Source: Bacteroidales bacterium (GTDB taxonomy: Bacteria; Bacteroidota; Bacteroidia; Bacteroidales; UBA932). From it: a DNA stretch of 45,072 nt. A program made the translations under genes and the position numbers. The stretch lies in contig JAAYYL010000017.1 in assembly GCA_012515395.1 (NCBI GenBank), forward strand, positions 1 through 45,072. Direction: 5' to 3'. Below the pieces are notes generated by a model. The model did no database searches, was not told the origin of the DNA, and was given only the letters and a program-made list of their open reading frames with translations. Each line of letters opens with the position of its first letter. Position 1 is the first letter of the stretch. This document shows, piece by piece, positions 29,420 to 40,000 of the stretch.

Positions 29420-30635
29420 CATTCGTTTGTTGATTCCGGCAACAATACTGCTTCTTATGGCAGTTGTTCAGCCGCTGGAAGGTCAGGAACGTCTGAAACT
29501 ATCGAAAACCGATACACTTTCCCATCCGCTGTTATCCCTGCTAAAAGAATCTGCATCCCAGGTGTTTCACGATCCTTCCCCTCCTCGTTTTGTAATGATT
29601 GACAGCACGGGAAAATATCTTTTCGGAATGGGCGGGTATGTTTCCTGTTACGCATATTACGACGGAACAGGCTTTTTGTCCAGGGACATGGTCACTGCTT
29701 TGATCCCCATGGACCATTCTTCCCTGCGCAGTGGCCGCTTCAGCCTGGATGCAAGCAATTCCAGGATTTTCTTTCAACTCATAGGAGATACTCCTTTAGG
29801 GAAAGTGCAGGCTTATATTGAAGGCGGTTTTTCTGCCCAGGGGAATACTTTTTCCATGAAACATGCCTACCTGTCAGTAAAACATCTGTTGATAGGGCAG
29901 ACCTGGAGTAATATCATGGACCTGAAAGCATCTCCGGCTACCGTGGACGGAGAAGGCCCTTCGGGGTTGAACGGACTCAGGCAGCCGCAGATACGTTACG
30001 GATGGATGTGGACTAACGGATTCAGGTTCTTCGCATCCCTGGAAGACCCGGAAATAACCATGCTGGATGTACCTGAAAATATGGTGTTGGAAGATGTGCA
30101 GATCATGGGACAACGTTTCCCGGATTTGATACTTTCCACGGGGTACGACAGACCCAAATGGCATATGCAGCTGGCCGGTGTTTTACGTTTTATGGAGAAA
30201 CAGAGGGGATACGGACTTGCCCTGTCCGGTCACATGGACCTGACGCCGCGTGATGTAATTATGTTCCAGGCCACAGGCGGTGCGGGTATAGGGCATTATA
30301 TCCAGGACCTCGGAGGGTTGGGTTATGATGTTTTTATAAATGAAAGCGGAGATTTGGATAAGATCAGGGCTCTGGGTTATTACGCCGCCTGGGAACACCA
30401 TTGGAACGCCAGGTGTTTTACCGGATTGGTTTATTCCGCTGTTCATGTTGAGCCGTACAAGAATGCTCCGGATTATTTTTACCGGAAAACAAATTATGCT
30501 GCCATAAATACTTTCTGGACAGTCTACAAGCACGGAATGCTTGGAATTGAAGCCATATATGGCGACCGGAAAGATCATGACGGCCGGAAAGGATATACAT
30601 GGCGACTGAATTGCATGTTGCGTTATAATTTTTGA
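29406..30635 (+). CDS. DcaP-like outer-membrane porin family protein
   Basis: Signal peptide; KYLFGMGGYVSCYAYYD...GQTWSNIMDLKASPATVDGEGPSGLNGLRQPQIRYGW; ends in ...LRYNF. Start may be 29382. Confidence 0.7.
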   Translation: MKRNNIRLLIPATILLLMAVVQPLEGQERLKLSKTDTLSHPLLSLLKESASQVFHDPSPPRFVMIDSTGKYLFGMGGYVSCYAYYDGTGFLSRDMVTALIPMDHSSLRSGRFSLDASNSRIFFQLIGDTPLGKVQAYIEGGFSAQGNTFSMKHAYLSVKHLLIGQTWSNIMDLKASPATVDGEGPSGLNGLRQPQIRYGWMWTNGFRFFASLEDPEITMLDVPENMVLEDVQIMGQRFPDLILSTGYDRPKWHMQLAGVLRFMEKQRGYGLALSGHMDLTPRDVIMFQATGGAGIGHYIQDLGGLGYDVFINESGDLDKIRALGYYAAWEHHWNARCFTGLVYSAVHVEPYKNAPDYFYRKTNYAAINTFWTVYKHGMLGIEAIYGDRKDHDGRKGYTWRLNCMLRYNF

Positions 30636-30637
30636 CG

Positions 30638-32620
30638 ATGGAAAATCTTGAAATCTGGGAACAGGATCCCTATCTGAAACCTTTCAAACCCGTTATATGG
30701 AGGCGGCACCAGATGCGTCTGGAAAAAGCGCTGGTTTTACAAGGGTCGTACGAGAGGTTCTGTGACGTTTTTAACAACCACTTGTATTACGGTATTCATA
30801 AAACGCCCGGAAAATGGATTTGCCGGGAATGGGCTCCCAATGCAAGTGCTATATACCTGATAGGAGAATGCAACGGTTGGAAAAAGGATCCTTCCTATGC
30901 CTTCAGACCGGTTGGAATGGGGAACTGGGAGCTGGAACTGCCCGGGGAAGCCTTGCAGCACGGACAGTTGTACAAATGGCTCATGGAATGGCCCGGCGGA
31001 TCGGGCGAACGCCTTCCCGCTTATGCCCGGCGTTGTGTTCAGGATCCGGAAACCAAGATATTCTCTGCCCAGGTATGGGACCCCCGCACTCCGTACAAAT
31101 GGAAACATAAGAATCCGCCCCGGGTAAAAAACCCGTTAATATACGAGGCTCATATTGGTATGAGCGGTGAAGAACCTTCTGTTGCGGACTTTGATTGGTT
31201 CCGGAAAAAAGTATTGCCCCGGATTGCAAAGCTCGGATACAATACACTGCAGCTGATGGCTATCCAGGAACATCCCTACTACGGTTCGTTCGGATACCAG
31301 GTTTCCAACTTTTATGCCGTTAGTTCACGTTTCGGCACTCCGGAAGGGTTAAAAAAACTGGTAGACAACGCACATGCCCTGGGTATTGCAGTCATACTTG
31401 ACCTGGTACATTCCCATGCCGTAAAAAACGAAATTGAGGGCCTCAGCCGCTTTGACGGAACGTATGACCTGTATTTTCATGCAGGTCCCAGGGGGGAACA
31501 CAATTTATGGTCTTCCCGTTGTTTTGATTACGGCAAGGGCTCCGTTATGCATTTTCTTCTTTCCAACGTAAAATACTGGCTGGAAGAATACCGTTTGGAC
31601 GGGTTCCGTTTTGACGGAGTTACTTCCATGATGTATTACGATCATGGTCTCGGCAGGGCCTTTACCGAATACGGGCACTACTTTGACGGCAACCAGGACG
31701 AGGATGCCATCACATACCTGGGTTTGGCCAATAAACTGATACACGATTGCAATCCCAATGCCGTTACAGTTGCCGAAGACGTAAGCGGTATGCCTACACT
31801 GGCCTATCCTTTTGAAAAAGGAGGCATTGGATTTGATTTTCGAATGAGCATGGGTGTTGCCGATAACTGGATCAAATGGATCAAAGAAGTCAAAGACGAA
31901 GACTGGCATGTAGGTGATATTTTTTACGAACTGACCAACAAACGCAAAGACGAACATACGATTTCCTACGCAGAATGCCACGATCAGGCTTTGGTGGGAG
32001 ATAAGACCGTTATATTCAGGCTTATAGATAAAGAAATGTATACTTCTATGAGCAAAGACATACAATCGCTTGTGGTAGACAGGGGAATGGCCTTGCATAA
32101 AATCATTCGCCTGCTATCACTGGCAACCGCAGGAGACGGATACCTCAATTTTATGGGTAACGAATTCGGCCATCCGGAATGGATAGATTTTCCAAGGGAA
32201 GGCAACGGGTGGAGTTATCATTACGCCCGCCGGCAATGGTCTCTTGCCGATAACGGTCTGTTACGCTACGGACAGCTTGAAAATTTTGACAGGGATATGA
32301 TCACGCTGGCCGGGGCACAAAATTTGTACGACAATGCCCCGCGTCCTGTAGTACAGGATATCGGATCACAGGTTTTGGCCTTCGAAAGGGGACGGTTGCT
32401 CTTTGTTTTCAACCTTAGTCCTAGCGGGTCATACAAAGATTACGGAATGGAAGTCCATCCGGGTAAATACCGATGCATATTGGATACAGATGATCCCTTG
32501 TACGGCGGATTTGGAAGAAATGACAAAGAAACCGTCCATTTTACGATTCCCCAGAGAGGTACAAATGTCCTCTTCCTGTACCTGCCCGCACGCAGTGCAA
32601 TGGTATTTAATAGAGAATAA
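30638..32620 (+). CDS. glgB: 1,4-alpha-glucan branching enzyme (GH13, eukaryotic-type subgroup)
   Basis: CBM48 region, DLVHSHAVKN, LDGFRFDGVTSMMY, VTVAEDVSGMPTL, FMGNEFGHPEWIDFPREGNGWSYHYARRQWSL. Start placed at the ATG at 30638, not the listed TTG at 30632. Confidence 0.96.
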   Translation: MENLEIWEQDPYLKPFKPVIWRRHQMRLEKALVLQGSYERFCDVFNNHLYYGIHKTPGKWICREWAPNASAIYLIGECNGWKKDPSYAFRPVGMGNWELELPGEALQHGQLYKWLMEWPGGSGERLPAYARRCVQDPETKIFSAQVWDPRTPYKWKHKNPPRVKNPLIYEAHIGMSGEEPSVADFDWFRKKVLPRIAKLGYNTLQLMAIQEHPYYGSFGYQVSNFYAVSSRFGTPEGLKKLVDNAHALGIAVILDLVHSHAVKNEIEGLSRFDGTYDLYFHAGPRGEHNLWSSRCFDYGKGSVMHFLLSNVKYWLEEYRLDGFRFDGVTSMMYYDHGLGRAFTEYGHYFDGNQDEDAITYLGLANKLIHDCNPNAVTVAEDVSGMPTLAYPFEKGGIGFDFRMSMGVADNWIKWIKEVKDEDWHVGDIFYELTNKRKDEHTISYAECHDQALVGDKTVIFRLIDKEMYTSMSKDIQSLVVDRGMALHKIIRLLSLATAGDGYLNFMGNEFGHPEWIDFPREGNGWSYHYARRQWSLADNGLLRYGQLENFDRDMITLAGAQNLYDNAPRPVVQDIGSQVLAFERGRLLFVFNLSPSGSYKDYGMEVHPGKYRCILDTDDPLYGGFGRNDKETVHFTIPQRGTNVLFLYLPARSAMVFNRE

Positions 32621-32658
32621 ATTAGTATCTTGCAAGGTTATGCAATAACAAAAAAACT

Positions 32659-34572
32659 ATGGCATATTTACAGTTCAATAAACACGAATTGGGAAACCTG
32701 GAGTATTCACTGCCCCGGGAAATTCTGGCAACAAACCGTGCCGGAGGATACCTCAACACCACGCTGGTTGGATGCAATACCCGGAAATATCACGGATTGT
32801 TCGTAGTGCCCGTTGACGAACTGGGCGGAGGCAGTTATGTCCTTTTGTCTACTTTGGATGAAACCCTCATTCAGCACAACCAGGCCTTTAACCTGGGCAT
32901 TCACCGTTACCCCGGAATATACGAACCTCGCGGGCATAAATATATTATTGATTTTGAGATAGACAGAAGCATTGTGCTGACATACAGGATCGGTGGCATG
33001 ATCTTTCGCAAAGAAATGGTTTTCCTGCATAACAAAGAACAATTGCTGATCCGGTATACTCTTTTGGAGGCTCATTCACCCACGACATTGAGACTTAAAC
33101 CATTTCTAGCTTTCCGTAACATTCACGAATTAACATATGCCAATCTGACAGCAGACATTTTTCATACCAACGTGGAAAAAGGGGTGGGATATCGTTTGTA
33201 CAAAGGGTTCCCCCGTCTTTATATGCAGCTGAATGTTCAAAATGAGTTCATCAGGTATCCGGACTGGTATAAAAATATTGAATACCTGCAGGAAAATGCC
33301 CGTGGTTATGAACATCACGAAGACCTTTTTGTCCCCGGATATTTTGAATGTCCCATACGCAAAGGGCAAAGCATTGTCTTTTCCGCGTCGCTTGTCCCGG
33401 CCAATCCTGTCCGGCTTAAAACCATATTTACCAATGAAATAGCAAAAAGACCATCGCGGGATTCATTCCGGGATTGTCTGAAACTTTCGGCTTCCCAGTT
33501 TTTGATCAACAGGCACGGAAAAACAAGGGTTATTGCCGGATATCCCTGGTTGGGAGAATGTGCCAGGGATACGGCCATGGCACTTCCGGGTTTGACACTG
33601 GCAGCCGACAATGCTGACAACTGTGTGTTTACTTCTGCAATGGACACACTGATAGCTGACCGGACACATTTGTACCGGTCTGCCGATGGCCCCTTATGGA
33701 TCTTCTGGACATTGCAGCAGTATCTGGCGGTTACGGGAAACAGGAAATCTTTATGGCATTCTTACGAAACCTTTCTCAAAGAGGTGTTGCGTAAATACAA
33801 GAACGGCACGGATACCGTACAAATGCATGCCAACGGTTTGATATGGGCAGAAAAAGAAGGGACTGCACTTACTTGGATGGATGCCTATATTGAAGGAAAC
33901 CCGGTTACCCCCCGTGCCGGATACGCGGTGGAAATTTGCGCCCTTTGGTACAATGCCGTATGTTTTGCATTGGAACTTGCCCGGGACAACGGGGACAAGG
34001 AGTTTGAAAATGAATTCAGGGACATCCCCGAACTGATCAAGGAAAACTTCTTACCCACTTTCTGGTGTGAATCGCTGTCGCAGCTGGCAGATTACGTGGA
34101 CCGGGAAGGACAGAATATTTATACCAGGCCTAATCAGTTGTTTGCCTGTTCCTTGCCTTATACTCCGCTCAACGACGAAAAGATCAATACCGTACTGGAA
34201 ATATGTACCAAAGAATTGCTTACTACACGCGGTCTTAGAACATTATCCCCAAAAAATCCGTTATTTGAAGGTCACTACGAAGGGGACCCCGTGAAAAGAA
34301 CGACAGCATACCACCAGGGATCCGTTTTCCCCTGGCTGCTGGGTCATTATATGGATGCGCAATTCCGTCTTCACGGCAAAGCATTCGCTTCTTGTGCCAG
34401 GGATATCATTCATGTTTTTGAAGAAGACATAGCCGAGCATGGTGTAGGTTCCATTGCCGAGTTGTACGACGGCAATCCGCCTCACCGCCCGCACGGATGC
34501 ATTTCGAACGCCCGCAGTGTTGCCGAATTGTTACGAATAATGAAGATCATAGAAAAATACAGAAAACTATGA
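32659..34572 (+). CDS. Glycogen debranching enzyme / amylo-alpha-1,6-glucosidase (GH133-like)
   Basis: 637 aa; EILATNRAGGYLNTTLVGCNTRKYHGLFV, AGYPWLGECARDTAMALPGLTL, GLIWAEKEGTALTWMDA. Confidence 0.92.
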   Translation: MAYLQFNKHELGNLEYSLPREILATNRAGGYLNTTLVGCNTRKYHGLFVVPVDELGGGSYVLLSTLDETLIQHNQAFNLGIHRYPGIYEPRGHKYIIDFEIDRSIVLTYRIGGMIFRKEMVFLHNKEQLLIRYTLLEAHSPTTLRLKPFLAFRNIHELTYANLTADIFHTNVEKGVGYRLYKGFPRLYMQLNVQNEFIRYPDWYKNIEYLQENARGYEHHEDLFVPGYFECPIRKGQSIVFSASLVPANPVRLKTIFTNEIAKRPSRDSFRDCLKLSASQFLINRHGKTRVIAGYPWLGECARDTAMALPGLTLAADNADNCVFTSAMDTLIADRTHLYRSADGPLWIFWTLQQYLAVTGNRKSLWHSYETFLKEVLRKYKNGTDTVQMHANGLIWAEKEGTALTWMDAYIEGNPVTPRAGYAVEICALWYNAVCFALELARDNGDKEFENEFRDIPELIKENFLPTFWCESLSQLADYVDREGQNIYTRPNQLFACSLPYTPLNDEKINTVLEICTKELLTTRGLRTLSPKNPLFEGHYEGDPVKRTTAYHQGSVFPWLLGHYMDAQFRLHGKAFASCARDIIHVFEEDIAEHGVGSIAELYDGNPPHRPHGCISNARSVAELLRIMKIIEKYRKL

Positions 34573-35867
34573 AAGTATTAATGTTCGGATGGGAGTTTCC
34601 CCCGCATATAGCCGGCGGACTGGGCACTGCCTGTGACGGCCTTACACGGGGACTGGCAAAACAGCAGGTTGAAGTGCTGTTTGTAATGCCGTCTGCCTCG
34701 GGAGATGAGGATCAGACAGCCGTTCGTATAATCAATGCAAGCGACGTGGCCGCTTTTCATACCAAACAGGAAGCTCGCCGGATCTTTGATAAAGTGCAAT
34801 TCCTCAAAGTAACATCCAACCTGATCCCTTACCTGGGGCCCGATGAATTTGAAGAAAAAGTTGATCTGGAAAGGGAAAAGGAATGGAATGAATTCAGGAT
34901 CTCATTCGGACAGAAATACCAGTTTTCCGGTAAGTACGGGAAAAACCTGATGGAAGAAGTCATGCGCTATTCCCTGGTAGCTGCCGCCATAGCCCGGCAA
35001 AACCAATTTGACGTGATCCATGCGCACGATTGGCTTACCTACATGGCCGGAATCGCTGCCAAACGCGTATCCGGAAAGCCATTGGTCATACACGTTCATG
35101 CCACAGAATTTGACCGTTCAGGGGAAAACATAAATACGCAGGTTTATGACCTTGAAAAAAGAGGTATGGAAGCGGCAGACAAAGTGATAGCCGTGAGTCA
35201 TCTCACGCGCAACACCATTATAAACCGTTACCATATTGATCCTGAAAAGGTGATAACCGTTCACAATGCCGTTGATTTCAGTACCCGTGAGCAACGGGAG
35301 ATCACACGCGGCGTACCTGAAAAAATTGTCACGTTCCTGGGAAGAATCACTTTCCAGAAAGGTCCTGAATATTTCATAGAAGCAGCCTACAAAGTGCTGC
35401 AGAAAACCAAAAACGTACGGTTTGTCATGGCTGGCAGCGGGGATATGTTCAACCGGGCTGTCCGTCGTGTGGCAAAACTGGGAATCTCCCCGAATTTTCA
35501 TTTTACCGGTTTCCTGAAGGGTGAAGATGTCAAGAACATGTTCGCATATTCGGATGTCTACGTAATGCCTTCGGTCTCTGAACCATTCGGAATATCACCA
35601 TTGGAAGCCATGCGGGCCAACGTGCCAACGATCATATCCAAACAATCCGGAGTGGCCGAGGTCTTGCATCACGCTATAAAAGTAGATTTCTGGGATGTGA
35701 ATGCACTGGCCGATGCCATTTACGGGCTGCTTACCTGGCCCGCCCTTTCTGCCATGACAGTGAGATGCGGTCTGGAAGAAGTCAACGCTCTTAAGTGGGA
35801 CAATGCCGCCCTGAAGGTCAGGGAAATCTACGAATCCGTTACCCGGGAAAAATCAAAAATCCAATAA
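34569..35867 (+). CDS. GT4-family glycosyltransferase (glycogen synthase-like)
   Basis: MKVLMFGWEFPPHIAGGLGTACDGL, DVIHAHDWLTYMAG, GRITFQKGPEYFIEA, PSVSEPFGISPLEAM. ATGA overlap with the preceding stop sets the start. Confidence 0.9.
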   Translation: MKVLMFGWEFPPHIAGGLGTACDGLTRGLAKQQVEVLFVMPSASGDEDQTAVRIINASDVAAFHTKQEARRIFDKVQFLKVTSNLIPYLGPDEFEEKVDLEREKEWNEFRISFGQKYQFSGKYGKNLMEEVMRYSLVAAAIARQNQFDVIHAHDWLTYMAGIAAKRVSGKPLVIHVHATEFDRSGENINTQVYDLEKRGMEAADKVIAVSHLTRNTIINRYHIDPEKVITVHNAVDFSTREQREITRGVPEKIVTFLGRITFQKGPEYFIEAAYKVLQKTKNVRFVMAGSGDMFNRAVRRVAKLGISPNFHFTGFLKGEDVKNMFAYSDVYVMPSVSEPFGISPLEAMRANVPTIISKQSGVAEVLHHAIKVDFWDVNALADAIYGLLTWPALSAMTVRCGLEEVNALKWDNAALKVREIYESVTREKSKIQ

Positions 35868-35868
35868 T

Positions 35869-37062
35869 ATGAAAAAGACACTTTGCTTGTACTTTCAGGT
35901 GCATCAACCCTACAGGTTACGTCAATACAGGTTTTTTGACATAGGTAAGAACCACGACTATTTTGATGATTTTGCCAACAAGACCATCATGTCGCGGGTG
36001 GCTGACCGCTGCTACGTGCCGGCCAACCGGCTGATGCTGGATTTGATAAAAAAATACGACGGTGCCTTTCGGGTCGCCTTTTCCGTAAGCGGGATCGCCC
36101 TGGAACAAATGGAGCAATTTGCTCCCCGGGCGCTGGATTCTTTCCGGGAGCTGGCAAAGACCGGCTGTGTGGAATTTCTTGCCGAGACTTACTCCCATTC
36201 CCTGTCATCTTTGATTTCTCCAAAAAAATTCCGGGACCAGACCACCATGCATGTGAAAGCAGTGGAAAAATATTTCGGACAAAAGCCGACCGCATTCAGA
36301 AATACCGAGCTGATCTACTCGGACACCATCGGAGAAATGGTATCCGGAATGGGGTTCAGCACCATGCTGACAGAAGGTGCGCGTCATATAATGGGATGGA
36401 AAAGCCCGAATTATCTTTATGTCAACGCACTGAATCCCAAATTGAAATTGCTTCTGAGAAATTTCAGGCTTAGTGATGACATCGCTTTCCGTTTTTCAGA
36501 CAAAAACTGGGGAGACTGGCCGCTTACGGCTGAAAAATACGCTTCCTGGATAGCAGGTACACTGGAAAAAGACGATATCCTGAATATTTTTATGGATTAT
36601 GAAAGTTTTGGAGAACACCAGAAGGCTTCTTCCGGGATATTTGACTTCCTGAAGGCTTTACCTGGAATGGTGTTGAATCATTCCAACCTTGAAATTCTTA
36701 CTCCTACACAAGCTGCAACAAAACACCAGCCCATTGCTCCCCTGAACGTTCCTTATGCCATTTCCTGGGCAGATGAGGAACGGGATATCAGCGCCTGGCT
36801 GGGAAATGAGCTGCAAAAAGAAGCTTTTGAAAACTTATACAAGATAGAGAACCAGGTCAGGGAAAGCAACGATGAGAGACTGCAGCGTGATTTTCGCAGG
36901 CTGCAGGCAAGTGACCATTTTTATTATATGTGTACCAAATTCTTTTCGGACGGGGATGTACATAAATATTTCAATCCTTACGATACCCCGTACGAGGCAT
37001 TTATTAATTATATGAACGTGCTGAGCGACATTACGCTGCGCACTACTAAAAAGAAAGTATGA
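35869..37062 (+). CDS. GH57-family glycoside hydrolase/glucanotransferase
   Basis: LCLYFQVHQPYRLRQYRFFDIG; ETYSHSLSSL; FRNTELIYSD; FMDYESFGEHQ. Confidence 0.9.
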   Translation: MKKTLCLYFQVHQPYRLRQYRFFDIGKNHDYFDDFANKTIMSRVADRCYVPANRLMLDLIKKYDGAFRVAFSVSGIALEQMEQFAPRALDSFRELAKTGCVEFLAETYSHSLSSLISPKKFRDQTTMHVKAVEKYFGQKPTAFRNTELIYSDTIGEMVSGMGFSTMLTEGARHIMGWKSPNYLYVNALNPKLKLLLRNFRLSDDIAFRFSDKNWGDWPLTAEKYASWIAGTLEKDDILNIFMDYESFGEHQKASSGIFDFLKALPGMVLNHSNLEILTPTQAATKHQPIAPLNVPYAISWADEERDISAWLGNELQKEAFENLYKIENQVRESNDERLQRDFRRLQASDHFYYMCTKFFSDGDVHKYFNPYDTPYEAFINYMNVLSDITLRTTKKKV

Positions 37063-40000
37063 AGAGTGAATTGAATCTTAGTCCCGATTATTTGTTTGAA
37101 GTGAGTTGGGAAGTCTGCAACAAGGTTGGAGGAATCCACACCGTAATTGCAACCAAGGCGTTGAATATGTCAAAAGAGATGGAAAACAGGCATATTCTCA
37201 TAGGCCCTGATGTCTGGAGGGAAACAAAACAAAATCCCGAGTTCCTGGAAGATCCCCGGTTATTGCGTTCATGGAGAGACCGTGCCGCACAGGAAGGGCT
37301 CAGGATAAGGGTGGGACGCTGGAATGTTCCGGGAAATCCCATAGCCGTACTGGTAGATTTCTCATCGTATATATCAAGAAAAGACGAAATCTTTACCGAG
37401 TTCTGGAAAAAATACAAACTGGATTCGATCAGTGGACAGTGGGATTACATTGAACCCGCATTGTTCGGGTATGCATCCGGGATCGTCATAGAGAGTTTTG
37501 TGCGCTTTAACCTGGCTCCCCATCACAAAAGTGTGGCACAGTTCCACGAGTGGATGACCGGAATGGGCCTGTTGTACCTGAAATCCGTGAAGATTCCGGT
37601 TGCCACTGCCTTTACCACACATGCCACTGTTGTGGGTCGTTCCATTGCCGGCAACATGCTGCCCCTGTACAATAACATGGAAATGTACAATCCGGCTGAA
37701 AAGGCCCGTGAATACAACATAATTGCCAAACATTCGCTGGAAAAGACAGCCGCTTCCAACGCAGATGCCTTTACTACTGTCAGTGACATCACTGCCCGGG
37801 AGTGCCTCCATTTTTTGGAAAAGAAAGTGGATATTGTAACTCCCAACGGATTTGAAAACAGCATAACTCCCAAAGAGGACGTATTTGAAGAAACCCGTCA
37901 ACAGGGTAGGCAAAAGTTGCTGGAGACGGCCTCACGCATGTTGCACCGGGATGTAGACCCGAATGCCTTTCTGGTAGGAATCAGCGGTCGCTATGAATAC
38001 AAAAACAAAGGGATAGATGTTTTTCTGGAAGCCTTGGCAATGCTGGACAGGGAGCGGGGATCCGTTGACCGCGAGATCCTGGCCTTTCTTATGATTCCGG
38101 CTTACCATAAAGGCCCCAGGAAAAATTTTGACGATCCGTTTACCACTCATATTCTGAATGAGCCGGAATACGATCCGGTACTCAATGTCTTGCGGGAGCA
38201 GAATTTATGGAACTCGGAAAAAAACCATGTCAAAGTGTTTTTTATTCCCAGTTACCTTAACGGGGATGACGGACTGATTAATAAGACTTATTATGAATTG
38301 CTTATAGGTCTGGACCTTTCCATATTCCCGTCTTATTACGAGCCATGGGGATATACTCCTCTGGAAAGCCTTGCCTTCCGTGTGCCTACCGTTACAACAT
38401 CCCTGGCAGGCTTTGGCCTGTGGGTTGACAAGATGTACAAGCAGGAACATCCTTCCATTGAGATCATTCACCGCGACGACAACAACCACGAATCTGTTGT
38501 CAGGGATGTAGCGGCTGTTGTAAGGAAGATGAGTCTTTTAACTCCGCAGGAAGCAGAAAAAATCAAAGAAAACGCAAGGGATGTTTCTACGATCGCCTTA
38601 TGGGACAACCAGCTGAAATATTACAGAAAAGCCTATGCCATTGCACTTGAAAAAATTGTGGAGAACATGGGCGCTTTTCCTGTCAAGAGAGATGAATGTT
38701 CCACTTTGCACAGGGATATACTCAGATCCGCACCTACCTGGTCGCCTGTGACCATCCAGAAACAGCTGCCGCAAAGGCTGCTCTTTTTGGAAGTGTTGTC
38801 CAGAAATCTGTGGTGGTCGTGGAATCAGGATGCCCGAAAGCTTTTTTCCGGGATCGATCCCGAACTATGGCGCAAGGTGGAAAAAAATCCCATCGTATTA
38901 CTTGATAAAATTTCCTATAAGAAATACAAAGCCCTGGAAAAAAACAAAGTGTTCCTGGAGCAGTTGGACAGCGTAGAAAAACGTTTTAATGAATATATGA
39001 ACTCCCGGAAGGAAATGAAAGGGCCCCGGATTGCTTATTTCAGCATGGAATACGGTCTGGACTGGACCTTGAAGATCTATTCCGGTGGTCTGGGTATTTT
39101 GGCCGGGGATTACCTGAAAGAATCTTCAGACAAGGCCGTTCCCATTACCGGCGTGGGACTGTTATACCGGTACGGTTATTTCCGTCAATTCCTCTCGGCA
39201 CAGGGAGATCAGGTCAGCGACAGGGAAGTGATAGATTTTCAGAAAATACCTGTAATTCCGGTTAGGGACAGCCGGGACAACTGGACAACCATAAGCATCG
39301 CATTTCCCGGAAGGAATGTTTATGCAAGGATTTGGCGTGTAGACATTGGCAAAACATCGCTGTATCTGCTGGATACCGATTTTGAAGACAACCTGCCCGA
39401 AGACCGTCCCATCACCCACCAACTCTATGGAGGAGACTGGGAAAACAGGCTCAAACAGGAATTGCTTCTGGGAGTTGGAGGTATACGGGCACTGCGTGCT
39501 TTGGGGATAGATGCAGACATTTATCACTGCAATGAAGGACACGCTGCTTTTACCGGGCTGGAACGTATCCGTGAGTATGTGGTTGAAGAAAATCTGTCTT
39601 TTGAAGAGGCCAGGGAAGTGGTAAGGGCATCATCGCTCTTTACCACGCATACACCGGTTCCTGCCGGACACGATGCCTTTACCGAGGACATGTTGCGTCC
39701 CTACTTTTCTCATTACCCGGACAGGCTCAAAACATCCTGGGAAACCCTTATGTCATTGGGCAAATCTGTTGCCTGCGAAGTACATGAGAAATTCTCCATG
39801 AGTTTCCTTGCGGCCAACCTGTCCCAGGAGATCAACGGAGTAAGCAAGCTGCACGGTCATGTAAGCAGGGAGATACTCAATCCCCTTTGGCCCGGATACC
39901 TTCCTCAGGAATCCCATGTGGATTATGTAACCAACGGGGTGCATTACCATACGTGGACTGCGTCTGAATGGAAGCAGGTCCATTCCCGGGTTTTCGGCCC

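Noticed and set aside
31505-32098. 197-aa minus-strand ORF opposite glgB
   Set aside because: Antisense shadow ORF; hydrophobic/His-rich composition follows from complementing glgB codons.
37374-37913. 179-aa minus-strand ORF opposite the GT3 domain
   Set aside because: Antisense to conserved glycogen synthase sequence with no independent support.
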